Source: CALMFT01 sp041674565
Lineage (GTDB): Bacteria; Patescibacteriota; Gracilibacteria; Absconditabacterales; Absconditicoccaceae
Direction of reading: 5' to 3'
DNA length: 26,373 nucleotides
Assembly: GCA_041674565.1 (NCBI GenBank)
Contig: JBAYVQ010000005.1
Span: forward strand, 1-26,373
Positions 18,793 to 26,373 of the stretch are shown piece after piece. Positions within the stretch are counted from its first letter, which is position 1. Each line of letters begins with the position of its first letter. A model generated the notes under the pieces. That model searched no databases. It was not told where the DNA came from and saw only the letters and a list, made by a program, of their open reading frames with translations. Both the position numbers and the translations under genes were made by a program.

Positions 18793-19334
18793 TCAAAAAG
18801 GAAATGACAAAGATGTGGCTAGACAATACGTTCACGTCTGTGACTATCTTAGAATTTCCTGAACAGAAGATCGCAAGACTCAAGACCACTGACAAAGATG
18901 GTTATGAAGCTTTGGTTGTTACTACCAAAAGTGGTAAGAATGACAAGCAGTTTGAGTTTAGACTAGACGAAGGCAATACTATCTGAACGGATGCTGGCGC
19001 TATAGCTACCTCTGTATTGGATACTGTTACGTCTGTGGCATTTACTGGTACCAGTAAAGGTAAAGGCTTCCAGTGAGGTATCAAAAGATTCCACCTACAC
19101 GGTATGCCCGCGACTCATGGTCATAAATTTACAAGACATTTGGGTAGTAAAGGTAATAGAAAACCAAGAAGAACTCAAAAAGGACATCCTCATGCTGGTC
19201 ATATGGGTATGGAAACAGTCACAGTCAAAGACATAAAGATAGTAGACAGATATGATTTTGAAAATAAGCACTATGTTGTTGTAAAATGATCTGTACCAGG
19301 ACGATACAATTGATTCCTGAAGTGCTACCTGTAG
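18768..19334 (+). CDS. rplC: ribosomal protein L3
   Basis: A 188-residue L3, a large-subunit protein that reaches the peptidyl transferase centre. The diagnostic core is clear: TGTSKGKGFQGGIKRFHLHG, then ATHGHKFTRHLGS, KGHPHAGHMG and VKGSVPGRYNGF. Four UGA glycines occur, including those in FQGG and VPGRYNGF-type positions. The N-terminus (GGIILIKKEMTKMWLDNTF) aligns with the normal L3 start, so ATG 18768 was chosen. The string AAGGAGG at 18775-18781 lies inside the coding region and cannot serve this start. The protein is somewhat shorter than typical (about 205-210 residues). Confidence 0.92.
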
Positions 19335-19407
19335 TATCTGTGTGATAAATGATAATCTGACTAAGTTACTTTTGTGTACTAACTATTAACTATTAAATCA
19401 ACTAATT

Positions 19408-20067
19408 ATGAGCTATACTATACCAGTACTAGATACATCTGGAAAAGAAGTGGAAAAAATCACTCTTGATGATGCTTTGTTTACTCTTGAAAAGGTGAAT
19501 AGTAGCCTTATTCATGAGTATGTACTTATGCAACTCGCAAACGCAAGACAAAGCAATGCGCACGTTAAAACGAGAGGAGATGTTGCATTTTCTGGCAAAA
19601 AATTGTGAAAACAAAAAGGAAGCGGTAATGCTAGAGCTGGTGACAGATGATCTCCAATCAGAAAAAAGTGAGGTGTGGCATTTGGTCCGAGTAGCGATAT
19701 CAACTGGATGAAGACTATGACAAAAAAGCAAAGAAGACTTGCATTACTCTGAGCCTTCGTCTCCAAATTAGAAAATCAATCTATCGTGATTGTAAAAGGT
19801 TATGATGGGGCAAATATATCAACTAAAGGTGCTTATAGTTTACTCAAAACACTTGAATTCAATCAAGAAAGCAACTTAGTTATGTCAGCAAATTATGATG
19901 AATATCTCAATAAATCCTTTAGAAATATTGAAGATGCTAAGTACGTATCAGTAGACTATATGAATGTGGTAGATCTACTAAGAAGTAACCATATCGTAAT
20001 AGTTGGTAAGGAGTGATTAGAAAAGATAGTAACAAGATTCCAATATGCTCAAGAGGGCGACGAATAA
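19408..20067 (+). CDS. rplD: ribosomal protein L4
   Basis: A 219-residue L4 of normal length. The conserved loop that lines the exit tunnel is present: VKTRGDVAFSGKKLGKQKGS, then GNARAGDRGSPIRKKGGVAFGP. Five UGA glycines include three in this loop (KLGKQ, DRGSP and KKGGV). In well-studied bacteria L4 also represses its own operon; no leader structure was examined here that would show this. A 73-base AT-rich gap separates it from rplC. Confidence 0.95.
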
Positions 20068-20112
20068 TATATACAGTACCTATATCATTATATCAATTAC
20101 AAACCGTATAAC

Positions 20113-20445
20113 ATGTCATTCAAACCAGTACTGAGAACTAGATGGTTAAAAAGCAATAGAGGCAAACAGCCTGGACTTGCTGCCCAAGATATTATTTTAG
20201 GTCTTTTGCAATGAGAGAAATCTTTTGCTCTTATAGAAAAAAGTAATAAGTATGTATTTTTGGTCCCTATCATGGTGAACAAAATAGATATCGCTAGATG
20301 ATTTACGGAGTTGTATGGTAAGACACCAACCGATGTCAATACTGTGATATTGCCCAGTAAGCATGGATCTAGAAGACTCAAGAGAAGATCATACAAAAAA
20401 GCTATCATTACATTGGCTGAAGGAGAAAAAATAGAGATCGTATAA
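20113..20445 (+). CDS. rplW: ribosomal protein L23
   Basis: A 110-residue protein at the usual rplW place between rplD and rplB. The L23 features are YVFLVPIMVNKIDIARGFTE (match to the F-x-V-x-x-x-A-N-K-x-x-I-x-x-A-V-E block) and VNTVILPSKHGSRRLKRRSY followed by KKAIITLAEGEKIEI. L23 sits at the tunnel exit and docks trigger factor and SRP. The usual N-terminal start (IxxPVxTEKS) is divergent. Two UGA glycines occur, at LLQGEK and IARGFTE. The spacing to rplD is 45 bases. Confidence 0.9.
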
Positions 20446-20506
20446 TCGTTATGCTAGTTAATCAGATTATCTTATATCAATCAGTTTATCAAATTTTTGA
20501 AGAACA

Positions 20507-21355
20507 ATGGCAATAAAGAAATATAGACCATACACCCCGTCCAGAAGAACCATGGTAGGTTATGACTTTTCTGACTTGACTAAAAAAGGTCCTGAAAAAG
20601 CACTGACAGTGTTCTTGGGTAAATCATGAGGAAGAAACTTTCAAGGAAGAATCACTTCTAGATTTAGAGGAGGAGGGCATAAGCAATTGTATAGAATGAT
20701 TGATTTCAGATGATACGATAAGCTGAATATACCAGCTAAGGTAGCTGCATTGGAATACGATCCGTATAGAACTTGTAGAATTGCATTATTGACATATGCT
20801 GACTGAGAAAAAAGGTACGTGCTTGCACGAGCTGGTGTGAAAGTTGGTGACGTAGTGATGAATGGTGAGCAAGGAGAGATCAAAGCTGGAAACAGAAAAG
20901 CACTGAAGGATATACCAGATGGTTATACTGTCCATTGCTTGGAAGTTACCCCATTCACAAAGTGAAAGATGATCAGATCTGCTGGTACTTACGCTACAGT
21001 AGCAGGTAGAGATGAAGCAACTGGACAAGTTATCGTAAAATTACAATCTGGAGAAGTAAGAAAATTTGATGGAAAATGCTGGGCAACGATCGGGAAAGTC
21101 GGTAACGAGGAGCATATGAATGTAGTTATTGGTAAGGCTGGTAGACAAAGATGGAAAGGAGTGAAACCACATATTCTTGGTAAGTCGATGAATCCAGTAG
21201 ACCATCCACACGGAGGAGGAGAATGACACACTTCGATCTGATTGAGAAAAGGTATGAAGGCGCAAAACGGTAGAAGAGTAGCTCCTGGAATTAGGACAAG
21301 ACATAGTAAGAAAGCATCTAGTAAATTTATTGTCAGCAGAAGGACGAAGAACTAA
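20507..21355 (+). CDS. rplB: ribosomal protein L2
   Basis: A 282-residue L2 of normal length. Signature stretches are AIKKYRPYTPSRRTM at the start, KSGGRNFQGRITSRFRGGGHK, and the C-terminal MNPVDHPHGGGEGHTSIG, which contributes to peptidyl transferase function. Six UGA glycines are present, and the ones in SGGRN and GGGEG are at sites that are nearly invariant in bacteria. The end, KKASSKFIVSRRTKN, is normal. It binds 23S rRNA at the subunit interface. Confidence 0.98.
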
Positions 21356-21408
21356 TACAAAACACATATTGTTTACACATTGTTATTACTACTAACTATT
21401 ACGCTACA

Positions 21409-21666
21409 ATGACAAGATCACTCAAAAAATGATATTATGTGAATGCCAAACTTCTCAAAAGAGTGCAAGCAATGTTTGCTGCTAGTGAGAAGAAGGTATT
21501 GAAAGTATGGGATAGAGCGTGCACCGTAATCCCTGATTTCGTATGATTCACATTTGCTGTGCACAACGGCAAACAGTTTGTATCGCTTTTCATTTCGGAA
21601 GAAATGATTGGACACAAATTGGGAGAGTTTGTTCCTACAAGAACCTTTAGAGGACATCCGTTCTAA
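21409..21666 (+). CDS. rpsS: ribosomal protein S19
   Basis: An 85-residue S19 of normal length. Motifs are RSLKKGYYVNAKLLKRV, then TVIPDFVGFTFAVHNGKQFV and GHKLGEFVPTRTFRGHP. Both UGA codons (KKGYY and FVGFT) occupy glycines conserved in other S19 proteins. It belongs to the small-subunit head next to S13. Confidence 0.97.
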
Positions 21667-21732
21667 TGGCTCGTTAGTGTTAGTCCCCGATCTTCATTAT
21701 TAATCACCATTACTTATTACTTATCCACTACA

Positions 21733-22065
21733 ATGAACAGAAGTTACACCGCTACATTAAGATATGCTACATTAAGTTATCAAAAAATGAACTTGATAGC
21801 GAAAATGGTTAGAGGCAAAAAAGCCACCGAGGCTCTTGATATTTTGTCTATGATGCCCAAAAAAGCTGCTCAGGTTTTGTGGAAAGTAGTTCGCTCTGCT
21901 AGTGCGAATGCAGTACACAATGCTGATGCAACGCTCAATGACCTCACTGTGACTACTATCAATGTATGAAGAGGAACCTTGTTGAAAAGGCACAGATTCG
22001 TATCAAGAAGTGGTGTGCATAGATACTTTAAGCATAGATCGTTCGTGAGAGTAGTATTAGAGTAA
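21733..22065 (+). CDS. rplV: ribosomal protein L22
   Basis: A 110-residue L22. Motifs are KMNLIAKMVRGKKATEALDI, then KVVRSASANAVHNADA and RGTLLKRHRFVSRSGVHRYF; the last corresponds to the region of the tunnel hairpin and C-terminal strand. One UGA glycine precedes RGTLLKR. It lines the polypeptide exit tunnel with L4. The hairpin sequence differs from the usual PRARGRA form. Confidence 0.92.
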
Positions 22066-22123
22066 GTATTTGATGATGATCTCCAATTATATGTCTGTTA
22101 TTATTTAATTATTTGAAGCGCTA

Positions 22124-22783
22124 ATGTGACAAAAAGTACATCCTGTAGGACTGAGAGTATGAACCATGAAATCATGGATGTCAGAGCGGTTTCCTAAAAA
22201 GAAAAGCCAGAAATCTACTATGTTTATTGAAGATATCAAACTGAGAAAGTTTATTGATAAGGCTTGCCCAAACTGTGGTATTGCTAAAATAGTAATCAGA
22301 AAAACTCTCACAGAAGGCGAGCTTTTGATTTTCACAAGTAAGCCAGCGTTTATCTTAGGTAAAGATAGCAAAAATATTTTGAAACTTGAAGATCAATTGA
22401 AGCGCATCTTTGGTAAACCATTCAAAATAACCCTCAAAGAAGTGAAAACTCCTGAGTTGTCTGCGAAGATTATGGCTGAGTTTATCATTAGTCAGATAGA
22501 GAGTAGATTACCTTTCAAAAGAGTATGCAAACAAATCTTAGAAAGAGTAATGGAAAAAGGTGCTCAGGGAGTAAAGATACAGATAGCTGGTAGACTTAAC
22601 GGAGTAGATATCGCAAGAACAGAAAAATACGCACAAGGAGTTGTCCCATTGCAGACTTTGAGAGCAGATATCGACTATCACTATGACATAGCAAGAACAA
22701 AGTATGGAGTATTGGGAGTAAAGGTTCGAATTTGTAGAGGCGAATTGTTCAAGAAAGAGAAAGGATTGATTCAAGCGGGATAG
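22124..22783 (+). CDS. rpsC: ribosomal protein S3
   Basis: A 219-residue S3. The start reads ATG-TGA and gives MGQKVHPVGLRVG, the canonical S3 N-terminus, with UGA at codon 2 and again at codon 13. The KH domain follows, then RVCKQILERVMEKGAQGVKI, GRLNGVDIARTEKYAQG and the terminal KYGVLGVKVRICRGE. S3 lies at the mRNA entry channel. Its TAG stop overlaps a GTG that opens the next small frame. This gene is one of the clearest single proofs of the glycine code here. Confidence 0.98.
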
Positions 22784-23124
22784 TGAGATTTATTACTCAA
22801 GATGGTCGGCTCATGGCTAATGCTATAAATTATGAAGAGATGTTGAAAAAGATTAAAGAAACTGGGAAATCAGAACTCTTTATAAGAACACAATCTCATC
22901 TTGAGTTAGCATGAGTATTAGTAGAACATAATGGTGTCATGTGACCCTGAGGACATGCAATTAGGAAAGAGATATTCATGGGGTACGCACAACCAAGCGA
23001 TCACATTATTCAATTGATAAATAATGAGCTCTTTGTTTGCCTAGATAGAGATGGAGAGAGTCTGTTTAGAATAAGTCGCAATGCAATGTTTGAAAACTTA
23101 TTTGAGGATGATCGAGGAAAATAA
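22783..23124 (+). CDS. small unknown protein between rpsC and rplP
   Basis: A frame that is visible only with UGA as glycine (three such codons). From ATG 22813 it gives 103 residues (MANAINYEEMLKKIKETGKS and onward); from a GTG at 22783 that overlaps the rpsC stop it gives 113. Features include ELAGVLVEHNGVMGPGGHAI and a C-terminal LDRDGESLFRISRNAM segment. It is acidic rather than basic, unlike ribosomal proteins. I recognise no family, and rpsC is normally followed directly by rplP. Translational coupling to rpsC is possible through the overlap. I give the longer limits; the ATG is the safer start. Confidence 0.6.
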
Positions 23125-23168
23125 ACTATTAATATAATGAATTATTTGTTACTTAACAAAAGAACACC

Positions 23169-23591
23169 ATGTCATTATTGATGCCCAAAAGATGGAAACG
23201 AAGAAAGAGTTTCAAAGGACTTACTGGAGGTATTGCCACTAGTGGTACTGAAGTTGCTTTTGGTGAATTTTGATTGAAAGCGATGTCCAACGGTTTCGTA
23301 AGCAATAGACAACTAGAGGCTGCCAGAAAGGTAATCATTAGATATGTGAGAAAGGTAGGTAAATTATGGATAAGAGTGTTCCCTGCCCAGCCTATTACCA
23401 AGAAACCACTGGAAGTAAAGATGGGTAAAGGTAAAGGAGATGTAGACTTTTATGCAGTGAAAGTAAAAAGAGGAAGGGTGTTGTTTGAAATTACTGGCGT
23501 GGATAAAACAACTGCTCAGGAAGTATTCAAACAAGCAGGTTACAAACTCTCTGTACAAACAAGATTGGTAGAAAAAAACGAAATAAACTAA
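23169..23591 (+). CDS. rplP: ribosomal protein L16
   Basis: A 140-residue L16 of normal length. Motifs are LMPKRWKRRKSFKGLTGG, VAFGEFGLKAM, RQLEAARKVIIRYVRKVGK, WIRVFPAQPITKKP and MGKGKGDVDFYAVKVKRGRV. One UGA glycine lies in EFGLKA, a conserved site. It binds near the A-site tRNA and is needed for 50S assembly. Confidence 0.97.
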
Positions 23592-23630
23592 CAAACATCA
23601 TATATTTATAATCCATTACGACTACATATT

Positions 23631-23822
23631 ATGAAATACTCTGAAATATCCTTGTTGGATAGCCATCAGCTCAAACAAAAGCGTGCTGAGTTGCAAAAAC
23701 AGTTGTGAGAGTTACAACTCAAAAAATCTGTTTCGCCAGGAGCTATCAAAGATGTGTCTGTGTTTAGAACAATAAGGAGAGCTATAGCACGTATTCAATT
23801 CAGATTATCTCTAGATAACTAA
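23631..23822 (+). CDS. rpmC: ribosomal protein L29
   Basis: A 63-residue L29 of normal length, with two helices: LDSHQLKQKRAELQKQLGEL and VFRTIRRAIARIQFRL. One UGA glycine is present (KQLGEL). It lies between rplP and rpsQ as usual and sits near the tunnel exit beside L23. Confidence 0.9.
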
Positions 23823-23875
23823 TATGTATGTAGGATAATCCTACGATCATCTATTATTACTTACAACTTACTATT

Positions 23876-24121
23876 ATGATTACGAAAGACGGTAAAAATA
23901 TAAAAGAACTCACTGGAGTGGTGCTTTCTGCTAAGGCTGATAAGACTCTTGTTGTGGAAGTGAAAAGAGTAACCATGCATCCTGTATACAAAAAGAGATT
24001 CACGGTTAGGAAAAAGTACTATGTTCATGATGAAGCAAATCAATATCATGAGTGAGATACTGTTAGCTTTTTGCAATGCAGACCATTGAGTAAGTTGAAA
24101 AGATGGACCGTAAAGGCGTAA
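23876..24121 (+). CDS. rpsQ: ribosomal protein S17
   Basis: An 81-residue S17 of normal length, an OB-fold protein binding 16S rRNA. Motifs are KELTGVVLSAKADKTLVVEV, HPVYKKRFTVRKKYYVHDE and YHEGDTVSFLQCRPLSK; the last has its glycine from UGA, in the usual GD-x-V position. The end, KRWTVKA, is normal. Confidence 0.95.
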
Positions 24122-24171
24122 TAATTTGTCATATGCAATTGTTTAAAATTTAAAATGTAGAGTTATCAATC

Positions 24172-24540
24172 ATGATACAACACGAAAGTATGGTCAACGT
24201 GACAGATAATACAGGAGTACAAGAAGCTCTGGTTATTGGTATTATCAAAGGAAATAGTAAGTCAGCTGGTATCGGGAATATCGTCGTCGTCGCTTATAAA
24301 AGAGTAGCTAGTTCGTCGACATTCAAGAAAGCTCAGGTTGGAAGAGCTATGGTGGTAAGGACAGTGAACAAGATAAGAAGAAATGACGGTAGTTATATAT
24401 CGTTTGCAGACAATGCTGTTATCCTGGTTGATAAAAAAAATGAGCCATTGGGTAAAAGAATATTTGGTCCTGTTGCAAAAGAGATAAGAGAGAAGTTTGG
24501 ATACAAGAGTATTGCCAGTATGGCCCAAGAAGTTATCTAA
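24172..24540 (+). CDS. rplN: ribosomal protein L14
   Basis: A 122-residue L14, the normal length, beginning MIQHESMVNVTDNTG and containing NIVVVAYKRVAS, then RAMVVRTVNKIRRNDGSYIS, DNAVILVDKKNEPLGKRIFG and PVAKEIREKFGYKSIAS. It has no UGA codons, in contrast to most genes around it. It binds 23S rRNA at the subunit interface with L19. Confidence 0.98.
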   Translation: MIQHESMVNVTDNTGVQEALVIGIIKGNSKSAGIGNIVVVAYKRVASSSTFKKAQVGRAMVVRTVNKIRRNDGSYISFADNAVILVDKKNEPLGKRIFGPVAKEIREKFGYKSIASMAQEVI

Positions 24541-24632
24541 CCATATAGCTTATCTAGCATTAAAAATTGATAAAAGTCCATAAAAGATTATAGTTGTCTG
24601 ATTATATAATTATATTTGTAACAATCGCATAC

Positions 24633-24914
24633 ATGCAAAAGATTAAAACATGAGATATGGTACTTGTCACTACTGGTCAGTACAAAGGCAAAACAGCTAA
24701 AGTGTTGAGAGTGTCCGAAGACGGTGTTTACCTGGAGGGTCTCAATATCAAAAAAAGATCTAAAAAAGGTCAATGATATGTAGATGTTCATCATGCTATC
24801 AACTACAGCAATGTAGCTTATTGGGATGGCGAAAAGTCTTCTAGAGTTGGCTTTACTATAGAGGATGGGAAGAAGTTTAGAACACTCAAAACAACAAAGA
24901 CCGTACTAAAATAA
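24633..24914 (+). CDS. rplX: ribosomal protein L24
   Basis: A 93-residue L24, one of the assembly initiators of the large subunit. It has the KOW motif near the start: IKTGDMVLVTTGQYKGKTAK, with the first Gly from UGA. A second UGA glycine follows at KKGQGYVDV. The rest is diverged but fits the length and place between rplN and rplE. Confidence 0.92.
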
Positions 24915-24941
24915 TTTTTATTTGATTGCATTCTGATTCAA

Positions 24942-25481
24942 ATGAGCCTGTATACTGATTTTAAAAAAAACACTGTCAAAACACTCCAAAAAGAGCTTGG
25001 CAAGAAAAATATTCACGAGGTACCAAAACTCGATAAGATTATGGTATGTTGTGGTATTGGAAGCTTGGCTACAAGAAAGGGTATCAAAGATTTTGCTGAA
25101 ATAGAAAATAACCTGAAAGCTATTACTGGTCAAAAGGCTCAACTTATTGTGGCAAAAAAATCAGTGAGTAACTTTAAGTTGAGAGAAGGTATGCCAGTCA
25201 TGCTCAAGGTAACACTAAGAGGCGAAAGAGCGTATGACTTTATAGAAAGATTGGTTCACCTGGTGTTGCCTAGGGTAAGAGACTTTGCTGGATTGAATGA
25301 GAAATCATTTGATAAAGGTGGTAATCTTAGCTTTGGCTTTAAAGACTTTGGTGTCTTCCCAGAAATCAATGTAGATAGTCTGACTCTTCCTGCTGGGCTT
25401 CAGGTGACTATCGTGCCAACATCTCATGACAAAGTTGATTCATTAGCTTTCATCAAATCGCTAGGCATCTTATTCAAGTAA
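24942..25481 (+). CDS. rplE: ribosomal protein L5
   Basis: A 179-residue L5 of normal length. Motifs are VPKLDKIMVCCGIGS, TGQKAQLIVAKKSVSNFKLR, MPVMLKVTLRGERAYDFIER, LPRVRDFAGL and a diverged end, NLSFGFKDFGVFPEI. It contacts 5S rRNA and P-site tRNA. No UGA codons are used. Confidence 0.97.
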   Translation: MSLYTDFKKNTVKTLQKELGKKNIHEVPKLDKIMVCCGIGSLATRKGIKDFAEIENNLKAITGQKAQLIVAKKSVSNFKLREGMPVMLKVTLRGERAYDFIERLVHLVLPRVRDFAGLNEKSFDKGGNLSFGFKDFGVFPEINVDSLTLPAGLQVTIVPTSHDKVDSLAFIKSLGILFK

Positions 25482-25535
25482 TCACCTTATTATAATTATA
25501 TATCTTACTATTTACCTTACCTATTGATAATTGTC

Positions 25536-25760
25536 ATGGCTAGAACATCACTCATAGCAAAACAAGCAAGATTAGAAACAAGAAGAGTCAACGCTCTTGC
25601 GCTTGGAGCAAAGATGAAACATATTTGTAAACACTACAATAGATGCAAGCTTTGTGGTAGAACCAGATCGTTTATAAGAGACTTTGGCATTTGCAGAGTA
25701 TGCTTCAGAGTGTATGCAAGACAGTGACAAATCTTATGAGTAAGAAAAGCAGGACGATAA
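25536..25760 (+). CDS. rpsN: ribosomal protein S14, zinc-binding type
   Basis: A 74-residue S14 carrying the type Z zinc site: C-x-x-C in RCKLCGRTRSFIRDFGICRV, paired with the second C-x-x-C (ICRVCF). Two UGA glycines follow in RQGQILGVRKAGR, matching the conserved G-x-(I/L)-x-G-V end. It is about 12 residues longer than the usual 61-residue form, through a longer N-terminal part. The ATG at 25536 was chosen over an in-frame TTG at 25524 because ARTSL matches the family start. Confidence 0.95.
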
Positions 25761-25806
25761 TAGTATCATAATGAGTAACTAATTTAATATTTAGGATTGT
25801 AGTATC

Positions 25807-26211
25807 ATGAGTTATACAAATGCCCCTGTTATTGATTTGCTTATCCAAATCAAGAACGCATATCTAGCAAGAAAGCCACACTTGGAATGAATTACTGCTT
25901 CAGCATTCAAACTAAAAGTTTTGGAACTTTTGAAAAAAGCAAAATTTGTTGCTGACTTTAAAGTCACAGCAGAGGGTAATAAAAAATCCATCGAAATCGA
26001 TTTGCTTGATTCTAGTAATATGAATGAGGTAGTTCCTCAGATAAAACTGTTCTCTAAACCTTCAAGAAGATATTATGTTGGATATGAGGAGATCAAGTGA
26101 GTGGCATGAGGTAAGGGTATAGGACTTATATCTACTGACAAATGATTGATGTTCACTCATGAAGCGAAGTTGAAGAAGTTGTGATGAGAGTTGATAGCGG
26201 AGATATACTAA
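25807..26211 (+). CDS. rpsH: ribosomal protein S8
   Basis: A 134-residue S8 of normal length with six UGA glycines, the densest in the operon. Motifs are PVIDLLIQIKNAY, then FSKPSRRYYVGYEEI and the C-terminal GKGIGLISTDKGLMFTHEAK, followed by LGGELIAEIY, the last GG being two adjacent UGA codons. It binds the central domain of 16S rRNA; in E. coli S8 represses the spc operon. Confidence 0.95.
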
Positions 26212-26308
26212 TATTTTAATCACTAGGAATAAGTCATAAAAAATAATATGAATAGCCAATAAGCTGATGCTGATAGGGCTCTAAATTTAATCTTCATTAC
26301 GTAGTACG

Positions 26309-26373
26309 ATGTCAAAAGTAGGTAAAAAACCAATTGAAATACCATCGGGTGTAGAAGTATCTATGCAAGGTGA
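26309..26373 (+). CDS. rplF: ribosomal protein L6, N-terminal fragment (cut by window end)
   Basis: The first 21 codons read MSKVGKKPIEIPSGVEVSMQ and then Gly, which is the usual L6 start. The gene continues beyond the window and follows rpsH as in the spc operon. Confidence 0.9.
   Translation, partial: MSKVGKKPIEIPSGVEVSMQG

Noticed and set aside
181..26373. UGA as tryptophan (Mycoplasma-type code)
   Set aside because: Conserved Gly sites, not Trp sites, carry TGA; for example S3 MGQKVHP, DnaE GPGRGS and L2 GGGEG.

Overview
The window comes from a bacterium that reads UGA as glycine (translation table 25), as described for the candidate phyla Gracilibacteria (BD1-5) and Absconditabacteria (SR1). 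Almost every gene carries in-frame TGA, and many of these codons fall on glycines that are nearly invariant in known families: codon 2 of ribosomal protein S3 (MGQKVHP), the GPGRGSAAGS motif of DnaE, the KGFGFI motif of a cold-shock protein, and HGGGEG in L2. Every reading frame ends on TAA or TAG, never TGA. Tryptophan is still TGG. All CDS coordinates below use this code. I cannot tell the two phyla apart from this window.

Layout. Positions 1-1355 (minus strand) hold a truncated tRNA-like sequence, a small membrane protein and a ComF-like phosphoribosyltransferase. Positions 1433-6573 (plus) hold an O-antigen ligase-like membrane protein, an unknown 375-aa protein, a DinD-like protein, a tyrosine-rich secreted protein and an unknown anchored protein. 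Positions 6647-9864 hold an 815-aa protein ending in a caspase/legumain-like (clan CD) domain and a methyltransferase-like protein. Positions 9991-13182 encode a replicative polymerase DnaE that lacks most or all of its N-terminal PHP domain. Two cold-shock proteins follow, then an ECF-type sigma factor (minus), a stand-alone Pol I-type 5'-3' exonuclease (plus) and an NlpC/P60 peptidase (minus).

Positions 16761-26373 are tuf followed by the S10/spc ribosomal operon in the classical order: rpsJ, rplC, rplD, rplW, rplB, rpsS, rplV, rpsC, rplP, rpmC, rpsQ, rplN, rplX, rplE, rpsN, rpsH, rplF (cut by the window end). Two unrecognised small ORFs sit inside it, one between rpsJ and rplC and one between rpsC and rplP.

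The main points for follow-up are the PHP-less DnaE, a short C-terminal module apparently shared by DnaE and the DinD-like protein, the caspase-like protein, the tyrosine-rich secreted protein, and the uneven use of UGA: none in tuf, rpsJ, rplN or rplE, but many in neighbouring genes. Canonical Shine-Dalgarno sequences are essentially absent in front of the ribosomal protein genes. I saw no CRISPR array, insertion sequence or rRNA.
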